Of a stretch of DNA of 43,914 nt, positions 23,831 to 30,657 are shown piece by piece (position 1 is the stretch's first letter; every line of letters begins with the position of its first letter). The DNA comes from Prevotellaceae bacterium. Its GTDB lineage: Bacteria > Bacteroidota > Bacteroidia > Bacteroidales > Paludibacteraceae. The stretch lies in the NCBI GenBank assembly GCA_031271465.1, contig JAISVR010000035.1, positions 1 through 43,914 of the forward strand, read 5' to 3'. Made by a program: the position numbers and the translations under genes. The notes beneath the pieces were generated by a model that was given only the letters and a program-made list of their open reading frames with translations, was not told the origin of the DNA and made no database searches.

Positions 23831-25636
23831 ATGAAAGTAAAATTTTTGTTATTATTTGTCATTGTCGTTTATGTACACACATATGGTCAAAAATTATCCG
23901 GAAAGTGTACCGGTAATTGTGATAATGGGAGTGGTAGTTGGGTGTGGAACAATGGAGATGAAATTAGCGGCAATTTCCGCGATTCGTTAGCAATAGGAGA
24001 GTGCACTTTTAAATCTGCCGATGGTTCGGTGGTTTATCACGGCGAATTTATGAATGGATTAAAAAATGGGAACGGTGAATTTACCAATAAAAGTTTCCGT
24101 TATAAAGGGAAATTCGTTAATGATGTTATGAGAGATACAACGGCAGAAATTGAGTTTTTCAACAATAAAAAAAATAGGAAGCTATATAAAGGAAATATTG
24201 ATGGGACAATGCAGGGCAAAGGGAAATTAGCTTATATCGGTGATTCTGTCTATATCGGTGATTTTAAAAACTCTTTGCGGCACGGTGAAGGAATTTTGGT
24301 CGATAGCAAAGGGAATGTTTTGAAGAAAGGGCAATGGGTCAATGATGTGTTTTTTGGAAAACAAATAGGTACACTATACAATGAACCTGTATATTGGGAT
24401 ATGCTGAATAAAATCACTACTTCGAAAGAAACATATAATATAGAAAAACAAAAATTGTATAGTCTTAAACCAGTTATTGAAAGCAGTTTTACAACAATAA
24501 ATAATAAGCAAACAAGTTATTTTTATATTAAAAATGGTAATTCTATTATCGCAGTAATTGAAATAATTAAGTCAGAAATTAACGATTGGGGTGGTACTTA
24601 TGGTCGTACAAATTTAGATGGAGTGAAAACTACTACTCAAATAGATGTAATTTTAAATAAAGACGCAATATTATTATCACACCTAAATAGAAATCAATAT
24701 AATAAACCGGCAAAACTTCCATTAACACATTTAAAAGATAGATGGTATTATGATGATAATAAATGTTTGTGGTACTTATTTAATAAAAGTAGTTCTATAC
24801 ATCATAATCCATCAGGGCAATACATAAACATAAAATTAGTTCGTTTGGATGCCAATAAAAGGGAATCTCACGAAACAATATTAAATGTATCTGCTGATTT
24901 AGCAAAACAAATAGAAGATGATAAACTGCCAACGACAATAACAGGTAATATAGTGAAAACAGGAGAATATCAACAAACATTTAATTTATATCATTGTAAA
25001 GATTTTTCTTGGTCAAGAGACTATTTCAAAGATTTGTTTTCTAATATAGGTGATTATGTTGAAGGACATAAAAAGTTTGATGTAGATTTGCATAATGCGG
25101 GTTGGATTTATTATGCTGAATTTTCTCAGAACACATATTCTAATCCCACAGAAGAAGAATTAAGTAAAATGAAAGAAATTGAGATTGCAAAAAACAAAAT
25201 AACAGGAAATCCGATTGCTTTCAGTTGCCCTTTACCATCTCGATATTATCAAAAACAATTGGAGGCAAATGGTTGTGGAAGTAAAGAGTTTGATGTCCCT
25301 GAATTTATTTTTAAAGAAGCGTGTGACTTACACGATATAGATTACTCTACTAAAAAAAAGGTTGTTGCAGATCTTAATTTTTATGATAATATGGCAAAAG
25401 CTTGCACCAAAAAATTTGGGAAAAATATCGTATTATTGGGTAGTTGTATGAAAATTGCTGATGTATATTTCTTTGGGGTACACATAGGTGGTCAGAGTGC
25501 ATATAATAATGCACAACATACATCAAAACTATTGAAAGCTGCAATAGAAAGCGAAAATGGCAATATGACTGTAATAATACACGAAAGCGACGGGAAAACT
25601 TATTTTGTTTCTATGAAAAGAAAAAACATAAAATAA
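23831..25636 (+). CDS. Exported MORN-repeat protein with C-terminal phospholipase A2-like domain
   Basis: The 601 residues have a signal peptide (KFLLLFVIVVYVHTYGQ). An N-terminal MORN-type region follows (residues about 30-180: GSWVWNNGDEISGNFRDS, VVYHGEFMNGLKNGNGEF, YIGDFKNSLRHGEGILV), then a large middle region I do not recognise. From about residue 475 a PLA2-like block follows: NGCGSKEFDVPEFIFKEACD, LHDIDYSTKKK, then VADLNFYDNMAKAC. The HD in CDLHDIDY matches the catalytic His-Asp of secreted/prokaryotic phospholipase A2, and the spaced AD..F...M..AC fits the second helix. Two usual disulfide cysteines are replaced. It could be a membrane-attacking effector; this is inference. Confidence 0.8.
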   Translation: MKVKFLLLFVIVVYVHTYGQKLSGKCTGNCDNGSGSWVWNNGDEISGNFRDSLAIGECTFKSADGSVVYHGEFMNGLKNGNGEFTNKSFRYKGKFVNDVMRDTTAEIEFFNNKKNRKLYKGNIDGTMQGKGKLAYIGDSVYIGDFKNSLRHGEGILVDSKGNVLKKGQWVNDVFFGKQIGTLYNEPVYWDMLNKITTSKETYNIEKQKLYSLKPVIESSFTTINNKQTSYFYIKNGNSIIAVIEIIKSEINDWGGTYGRTNLDGVKTTTQIDVILNKDAILLSHLNRNQYNKPAKLPLTHLKDRWYYDDNKCLWYLFNKSSSIHHNPSGQYINIKLVRLDANKRESHETILNVSADLAKQIEDDKLPTTITGNIVKTGEYQQTFNLYHCKDFSWSRDYFKDLFSNIGDYVEGHKKFDVDLHNAGWIYYAEFSQNTYSNPTEEELSKMKEIEIAKNKITGNPIAFSCPLPSRYYQKQLEANGCGSKEFDVPEFIFKEACDLHDIDYSTKKKVVADLNFYDNMAKACTKKFGKNIVLLGSCMKIADVYFFGVHIGGQSAYNNAQHTSKLLKAAIESENGNMTVIIHESDGKTYFVSMKRKNIK

Positions 25637-25686
25637 AGAAAACTCAGACCATACTATCCGTCCTGTCCAATCAACAATTCAGCACC

Positions 25687-25857
25687 TTTCCTCCCAAGCT
25701 ATTTCACCGCCACAGTTTCAATCTCCACCAGTGCGCCGAGCGGCAAAGCACGCACGGCAATGGTTGAGCGGGCAGGGCAATGAGCAGTATAGTAGCGCGC
25801 ATACACGGCATTGAGTTGCGCAAACAGGCTTATATCGGTAACAAACACGGTGGTTTT
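25687..25857 (-). pseudogene. Duplicated 3' end of ridA (171-bp direct repeat)
   Basis: These 171 nt match 27345-27515, the 3' end of the intact ridA plus 12 nt beyond its stop, with only two mismatches by eye. The copy ends abruptly in the codons before GTTTVF-like VVKTTVFV and continues into unrelated DNA. It is a direct repeat framing the fic gene. Confidence 0.95.
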
Positions 25858-26024
25858 CCGTGCAAACAACAAGTGCAGGACAACAAGGTAAAGCTTTACC
25901 CGTGCAAATGACTGTGTCCTTCCTATTCACTTAAAGCTTTGAAAAAAACACTCGGATAAGGTTATACCCATAACTGTTCGAGTGAAGCTTCTAAATTAAT
26001 AATGGAAACAAAAATACTCCGGCG
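25858..26024. other. Gene-free stretch before fic
   Basis: No gene is supported here. An imperfect hairpin with ends CACTCG / CGAGTG (about 25950-25984) is the only structure seen. Confidence 0.5.
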
Positions 26025-26054
26025 TTGAATAATTGTATAAAAATTGTACTTTTG
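26025..26054 (+). promoter_or_regulatory. Promoter of fic
   Basis: TTG (26025-26027), 19 nt, TACTTTTG (26047-26054). It fits the Bacteroidota pattern well. The ATG is at 26112. Confidence 0.65.
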
Positions 26055-26111
26055 TTGTTGATTGTTTTCGCTATTATAGAGAGTATATAAGTCCTCAAAG
26101 AACTAAGAGAA

Positions 26112-27260
26112 ATGAACCCAATACCGCAATTATACAAACAATGGCAATCACTGCAGCCGCTTAATCCGAAATTGGAACGAGATATCAATCAACAGTTTAT
26201 GATTGATTTTAATTACAACTCCAACCATTTGGAAGGCAATACGCTTACTTACGGTCAAACCAAACTTTTATTGCTTTTTGGCGATACCATTGGCAATGCA
26301 AGTATGCAGGATTACGAGGAAATGAAAGCTCATAATGTGGGACTTGAACTGATGAAAACCGAGGCGAAAGACAAAAGCAGAACGCTGTCGGAAAATTTTA
26401 TTCGCGAACTAAACCACACCATTTTAGTCAGAGATTTTTACAAAACAAGCCCCGATGGCGACTACCGTTATAAAATACATGTAGGCGTTTATAAAACCCG
26501 TCCCAATTCCGTTATCACACCTACCGGCGAACTTTTTGATTATGCTTCGCCCGAAGAAACGCCCTCACTGATGAGCGATTTAGTGGAGTGGTATCGCAAC
26601 GAGGAACAAAGGGGGCAACTGAAAGTGGAAGAGCTTGCCGCATTATTTCATTATCGCTACATCCGTATTCACCCGTTTGAAGACGGAAACGGAAGAATTG
26701 CCCGCCTGCTGGTAAACTACATCCTTTTACGAAACAACTATCCGATGCTCGTAATTCGCACCGACGACCGGAAAAATTACTTGAAAGCTCTGCATCTGTG
26801 CGACCAGCTATCAGGAAAAATCCCTTATAACGGAGCACACGCTACTCTGCAACAGACAAAACCGTTAGTTGATTACATTTCCGCCATTTTGGAAAATAAA
26901 CTGACAATGCTCATTCAATTTGTAAAAGGCGAAATTCCTGAATTTATTGAAGCAAAAGAGGTGGAGAAAAATGACACTGTAAAATTAGAAAATGGCACTG
27001 TAAAACCGGAAAATGACACTGTAAATGAAATTTTTGAGGGTGTAAAAATAAAAATCGAAGGTGTAAAAGATAAACTAAATCAAGAATTAGGAATAATATA
27101 TGATTTTATAAAAGAAAAACCGCTTGTCAAAATTAATTCAATAGAAAAACATATCCAAAAGAGTAACAAGACCGTTAAACGCTATCTCAAAATCCTAAAA
27201 GACAATGGATTGATAGAATATGTAGGTTCTGATAAAACAGGCGGATACAAAGTGCTTTAA
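26112..27260 (+). CDS. fic: Fic-family protein (class II) with C-terminal winged helix
   Basis: Fic enzymes transfer AMP or related groups from nucleotides to protein hydroxyls. The 382 residues show the catalytic motif HPFEDGNGRIARLL (about residues 190-203). An N-terminal inhibitory motif SNHLEGNTLTYGQ (about 37-49) marks self-inhibited class II proteins. The C-terminus is a winged-helix-like domain (KPLVKINSIEKHIQKSNKTV, KRYLKILKDNGLIEYVG). Between catalytic and C-terminal parts is a linker with three 7-residue repeats (ENDTVKL, ENGTVKP, ENDTVNE). It has its own promoter. It is framed by direct repeats of the ridA 3' end, so it was probably acquired as a unit. The target is unknown. Confidence 0.93.
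   Translation: MNPIPQLYKQWQSLQPLNPKLERDINQQFMIDFNYNSNHLEGNTLTYGQTKLLLLFGDTIGNASMQDYEEMKAHNVGLELMKTEAKDKSRTLSENFIRELNHTILVRDFYKTSPDGDYRYKIHVGVYKTRPNSVITPTGELFDYASPEETPSLMSDLVEWYRNEEQRGQLKVEELAALFHYRYIRIHPFEDGNGRIARLLVNYILLRNNYPMLVIRTDDRKNYLKALHLCDQLSGKIPYNGAHATLQQTKPLVDYISAILENKLTMLIQFVKGEIPEFIEAKEVEKNDTVKLENGTVKPENDTVNEIFEGVKIKIEGVKDKLNQELGIIYDFIKEKPLVKINSIEKHIQKSNKTVKRYLKILKDNGLIEYVGSDKTGGYKVL
26968..27027. repeat. Three 21-bp tandem repeats in the fic linker
   Basis: Units AAAATGACACTGTAAAATTA, AAAATGGCACTGTAAAACCG and AAAATGACACTGTAAATG (first 18-20 nt of each) begin at 26968, 26989 and 27010. Length is a multiple of three, so unit loss or gain keeps the frame. Confidence 0.85.
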
Positions 27261-27269
27261 CCGGTAACA

Positions 27270-27314
27270 CTCATTCAATTTGTAAAAGGCAAAATTCCTC
27301 CATTTAAAGCTTAA
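27270..27314 (+). pseudogene. Second, short C-terminus of a fic gene
   Basis: Thirty nt here (27270-27299) match 26910-26939 inside fic with one mismatch. In the same frame they read LIQFVKGKIPPFKA and a stop. This looks like the end of a shorter fic allele, or a duplicated internal segment. Confidence 0.6.
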
Positions 27315-27356
27315 TCGATTCTTCTTCTACGATTGCGGGTCATATTTCCTCCCAAG

Positions 27357-27734
27357 CTATTTCACCGCCACAGTTTCAATCTCCACCAGCGCGCCGAGCG
27401 GCAAAGCACGCACGGCAATGGTTGAGCGGGCAGGGCAATGAGCAGTATAGTAACGCGCATACACGGCATTGAGTTGCGCAAACAGGCTTATATCGGTAAC
27501 AAACACGGTGGTTTTTACCACATCGGAAAAAGCGTAGCCCGCTTCGTCGAGAATGGCTTTGATGTTGGCAAAAACCTGCTCGGTTTGCCCCTCAATATCG
27601 GCAGCTTCTATTTTTCCCGTAGCGGGATTTACGGGAATTTGTCCCGAAACAAACAATTGTCCGTTCACTTCCACCGCCTGACTGTAGGGTCCGATAGCCG
27701 CAGGAGCATTTGTTGTTGAAATAATTTTTTTCAT
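27357..27734 (-). CDS. ridA: RidA-family enamine/imine deaminase
   Basis: It hydrolyses reactive 2-aminoacrylate and related enamines from amino-acid metabolism. It has 125 residues, the normal length, with IGPYSQAVEVNGQLFVSGQI near the start, GQTEQVFANIKAILDEAG in the centre and PARSTIAVRALP, whose arginine binds the substrate carboxylate. It has no signal peptide. A TATTTTTG box lies at 27773-27766 on the minus strand. Its 3' end is duplicated at 25687-25857 on the other side of fic; this copy is intact. Confidence 0.95.
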   Translation of the reverse strand: MKKIISTTNAPAAIGPYSQAVEVNGQLFVSGQIPVNPATGKIEAADIEGQTEQVFANIKAILDEAGYAFSDVVKTTVFVTDISLFAQLNAVYARYYTAHCPARSTIAVRALPLGALVEIETVAVK

Positions 27735-27765
27735 CTGTTTATATTTTGTTTTTTGGAATTATCCG

Positions 27766-27773
27766 CAAAAATA
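27766..27773 (-). promoter_or_regulatory. -7 box of ridA
   Basis: TATTTTTG on the minus strand, about 32 nt before the ridA ATG. No clear TTG at 19 nt. Confidence 0.45.
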
Positions 27774-27928
27774 CCCAACAATCATATTTAGCTTCGCTGA
27801 ACGCTGTTTCGGTACTATGTACCTAAATCTCTACTATTTTTTTAATTTCTACAAAGATTTATAACACTCTGTGTCTTAGAGCTGCGTCATTTTTATTTTC
27901 TACAAAGTCAGATAAAACTCACGGCAAA

Positions 27929-28771
27929 TCAATTTATCGGCATATCGACAAATTTGCCGCCCTTCAGTATGCGCACCGTACGGAAACCCGCTTCACCAAG
28001 CGCTTCGTAGGTATGTTTCATACCGGTAATAACCCCATCGGGATAGTGGCAATCCGAATTTACCATCACAGGAATTTTCATCTTTCGCATCAAGGGATAA
28101 AATTGCCGGTTCGGAAATGTTACACCCCTACTCGCTACCGATTTGGTATTTATTTCCACAATCAAGTCTTTTTCTTTAACCAACTTCAGGGTTTCGGTTA
28201 TAAGGTCGGTATACCACGAAGCAGTAGAATCGAAATCGCGAAATTGAGCAGCATTATACGCAACCTTATCCAAATGCGCAACAATGTCGAACCTTGCAGA
28301 ACTAATCATCCGGCACAACTGTTCGAAATACCGCTTCACCAGCCGCCGGATATCGCCATCGTACAACAGCTCGCACACCATATAAAAAAGCTGTGGATCG
28401 CCGTCGATATTCCATTTCTGCCCGGTAGGCAAATTATCAATGTAGTGAATGGCACCGATGCGATAGTCGAGCGGCTCATTTTCGTACAAACGAAAAGCAG
28501 CGTCTTTCTCTTCCGGCAAATAATCGAGTTCCAAGCCGACATAGAGTTCCATTTCGGCGCTGTATTTTTTTTTCAGGCGATAAAATTCCTGCAAGTATTC
28601 AGGAAAATCGTCGTAGTGCATTGCCCAGCGGGTATTAAACGACACCGGCGCGTGCGACGACACTCCGTAAGCCCGCAAGCCTTTGGCTACGGCATAACGC
28701 ACAAACTGCTCCATCGAAGCTCGTCCGTCGCAAAAATAACAGTGGCTGTGAAAATTGGTAAGATATTGCAT
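27929..28771 (-). CDS. PHP-domain histidinol-phosphatase-like protein
   Basis: The 280 residues have the PHP metal-dependent phosphoesterase layout: the N-terminal metal motif NFHSHCYFCDG, GVSSHAPV (about residue 38), GLELDYLPEE, IGAIHYIDN, FDIVAHLDKVAY, VEINTKSVAS and VNSDCHYP. This pattern matches the histidinol-phosphatase (HisK) group acting in histidine biosynthesis. PHP proteins have many substrates, so the exact reaction is likely but not proven. No other his genes are nearby. It is 20 nt downstream of the TRIC gene and probably in its operon. Confidence 0.85.
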   Translation of the reverse strand: MQYLTNFHSHCYFCDGRASMEQFVRYAVAKGLRAYGVSSHAPVSFNTRWAMHYDDFPEYLQEFYRLKKKYSAEMELYVGLELDYLPEEKDAAFRLYENEPLDYRIGAIHYIDNLPTGQKWNIDGDPQLFYMVCELLYDGDIRRLVKRYFEQLCRMISSARFDIVAHLDKVAYNAAQFRDFDSTASWYTDLITETLKLVKEKDLIVEINTKSVASRGVTFPNRQFYPLMRKMKIPVMVNSDCHYPDGVITGMKHTYEALGEAGFRTVRILKGGKFVDMPIN

Positions 28772-28791
28772 GAAAACAGAAAAAAATATAG

Positions 28792-29415
28792 TTATACCTC
28801 CTGCGAAGAACTTTCGAGCAAAGGTAAACTGATTTTATATTTCACCGCGAGTAAGCGAACAAGCAACACGCTTGCAGCTGAACTAAGTTGTGTCAAAATT
28901 TGGTCGCAGTGCAGGCTATGCATCAGCCAGTATACCAAACCGCCGATAATACAGGCTATGGCATAAATTTCTTTGCGGAAAATCAGCGGCACCTCGTTGA
29001 TAAGAATATCGCGCATAACCCCGCCTGCCGCGCCGGTAATACTACCCATAAGAATTGCTACCCAAAACGGAAATCCGTTCAGAAGGGTTTTTTCTACCCC
29101 CACCACCACAAACAGCGCCAAACCAATGCTATCGAAAAGGAAAAATGCATTTTTGAAACGCATAAGATTATCCTTGAAAAACAACACGGCAGCCAAAGCT
29201 ACACCGGTGCATATCAAATAACTGGTATTGAGCATCCAAAAAGGGGTGAGATCGAGCAGCAAGTCGCGAACAGTACCGCCACCAACCGCCGTAACAAAAC
29301 CTACAACATAGGCGCCAAACCAGTCGAAACGATTTGCCGCCGCCAAGCGAATACCGCTGATGGCAAAAGCAAAAGTGCCCACATATTCGATAATATCAAT
29401 AAATCCGATGCTCAA
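28792..29415 (-). CDS. TRIC-family cation channel (YicG/UPF0126)
   Basis: The 207 residues are two repeats of a three-helix unit plus one last helix. The repeats carry the glycine-zipper motifs VTAVGGGTVRDLLLDL and ITGAAGGVMRDILINE, the hallmark of trimeric intracellular cation channel (TRIC) relatives in bacteria. It should form a potassium-permeable inner-membrane channel; the physiological role is not well known. The promoter box is TACATTTG at 29451-29444 on the minus strand. It shares a short divergent region with the lipoprotein gene. Confidence 0.9.
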   Translation of the reverse strand: MSIGFIDIIEYVGTFAFAISGIRLAAANRFDWFGAYVVGFVTAVGGGTVRDLLLDLTPFWMLNTSYLICTGVALAAVLFFKDNLMRFKNAFFLFDSIGLALFVVVGVEKTLLNGFPFWVAILMGSITGAAGGVMRDILINEVPLIFRKEIYAIACIIGGLVYWLMHSLHCDQILTQLSSAASVLLVRLLAVKYKISLPLLESSSQEV

Positions 29416-29443
29416 AATAGTTCAGGGTTGAGGATTTTCGCTG

Positions 29444-29451
29444 CAAATGTA
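29444..29451 (-). promoter_or_regulatory. -7 box of the TRIC-PHP operon
   Basis: TACATTTG on the minus strand, 28 nt before the ATG at 29415. Confidence 0.5.
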
Positions 29452-29472
29452 CGATGAATTTAGAAAAAAAGC

Positions 29473-29480
29473 TATCTTTG
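29473..29480 (+). promoter_or_regulatory. -7 box of the small lipoprotein gene
   Basis: TATCTTTG, 52 nt before the ATG at 29533. It diverges from the TRIC promoter. Confidence 0.55.
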
Positions 29481-29532
29481 CACCGTTTTCTAACTATAGA
29501 ATTCTTAAAAACATAACCCACTAAAGGAACAA

Positions 29533-29697
29533 ATGATGAAAAATGTAGTTTTTATTGTATTGATTTCAGGTATTTTTATGCTGGCAAGTTGCGCAAGTTC
29601 AAAAAGTGCCGGTTTTAATAAAAATACAGGTTTTTCTGCCCGCCACAACGGTACGGTGAGCTTGCTCAAAGGAGGAAAAACATTTTGTAAAAAGTAA
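29533..29697 (+). CDS. Small lipoprotein
   Basis: A 54-residue frame reads MMKNVVFIVLISGIFMLASC, with a lipobox LASC giving a mature lipoprotein of about 35 residues. The mature part has ASSKSAGFNKNTGFSARHNG and a lysine-rich end. ATG codons at 29533 and 29536 are both possible. Small lipoproteins of this type are frequent in Bacteroidota, with unknown roles. The family is not recognised; the frame is supported by the promoter and the lipobox. Confidence 0.7.
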   Translation: MMKNVVFIVLISGIFMLASCASSKSAGFNKNTGFSARHNGTVSLLKGGKTFCKK

Positions 29698-29748
29698 AAA
29701 CACGCCTTATTTACAGGCAGAAACTTTTTTTATTCGGTGCGGAAATGT

Positions 29749-29756
29749 TAAATTTG
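29749..29756 (+). promoter_or_regulatory. -7 box of the pectate-lyase gene
   Basis: TAAATTTG, 25 nt before the ATG at 29782. Confidence 0.5.
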
Positions 29757-29781
29757 CGCACCTTATTTTTATACAAATACT

Positions 29782-30657
29782 ATGAAAAAAATATTTCTGT
29801 CTGTTGTGCCTGTTTTTTGTATGTGTTTTTCGCTTATCGCACAGCTTACCGAGCCTATCAATATCAATAAATTTAAAAGCGGCATTCAGCAATGGAGCCT
29901 CGACTATCCCGAAAACGATTACGAGCGTTACGATGTAAGCGAAGTGATAGAAATTGCCAACAACCTGGTAAAATGGCAAAACAGAGACGGCGGCTGGAGC
30001 AAAAATATTGACTGGCTCGGCATGTTCGACATCGATTCCCTGCGCCCTACCCTCGAACCGCACTATCATAAAAGCAGCCTCGAAAACACCAATATCTTTC
30101 CGCAAATAGCTTATCTGAGCGAAGCTTTTACCCAAACCAAAAATCCCATTTACCGCAATGCTGCCGAGCGGGGCATTCGCTATCTTATTGTACACCAACA
30201 TGCAAACGGCGGCTGGGGCGAACATGCTATCACTTTCAACGACGAGGTAATGACGGGCATAATGAACCTCTTTCTCGAAATTCGTTACCACCGCCCTATT
30301 TATTCGTGGGTCAAAGAGCCGCTGCTGTCTTTGGTAAACAAAAGTCTCGATAAAGCCATCGCCATCACGCTAAAATGCCAGGCAGAAAACAACGGCGAAA
30401 AAACTGCGTGGTATCAGCAATACGACTATAAAACCCTGCAACCGCAAAAAACCGGCGACTACGAAGAAATAAGCCTTTCCACGGTGGAAACTTGCGATAT
30501 ATTGCTTTTCCTGATGCGAATCCGCAATCCGTCGCCCGAAGAAAAAACTGCCATTAAAAGCGGGGTAGAGTGGCTGAAAAAATCGCAAATCGCGGGTACG
30601 CGCCCCGATGCCGTGCAGTCTATTTATCTCGAATGGGAAAAAATCCATGGCAGTTAA
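29782..30657 (+). CDS. Exported PL10-like pectate lyase
   Basis: The 291 residues have a signal peptide (IFLSVVPVFCMCFSLIAQ) and the helical-barrel pattern of polysaccharide lyase family 10: LVKWQNRDGGWSKNIDW (about residues 61-77), LENTNIFPQIAYLSEAF, RGIRYLIVHQHANGGWGEH and FNDEVMTGIMNLF. PL10 enzymes cut polygalacturonate by beta-elimination in the periplasm. The protein resembles the shorter PL10 catalytic unit without extra modules. No SusC/D or other pectin genes are nearby, so a role in pectin use is only likely. The next gene overlaps its end by 11 nt. Confidence 0.75.
   Translation: MKKIFLSVVPVFCMCFSLIAQLTEPININKFKSGIQQWSLDYPENDYERYDVSEVIEIANNLVKWQNRDGGWSKNIDWLGMFDIDSLRPTLEPHYHKSSLENTNIFPQIAYLSEAFTQTKNPIYRNAAERGIRYLIVHQHANGGWGEHAITFNDEVMTGIMNLFLEIRYHRPIYSWVKEPLLSLVNKSLDKAIAITLKCQAENNGEKTAWYQQYDYKTLQPQKTGDYEEISLSTVETCDILLFLMRIRNPSPEEKTAIKSGVEWLKKSQIAGTRPDAVQSIYLEWEKIHGS

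Noticed and set aside
25718-25930. 70-residue minus-strand frame near the ridA repeat
   Set aside because: It runs in a different frame over the duplicated ridA 3' end and unrelated DNA; no independent support.
28013-28966. 317-residue open frame opposite the PHP and TRIC genes
   Set aside because: It is antisense to two supported genes and crosses their boundary, with no domain seen.
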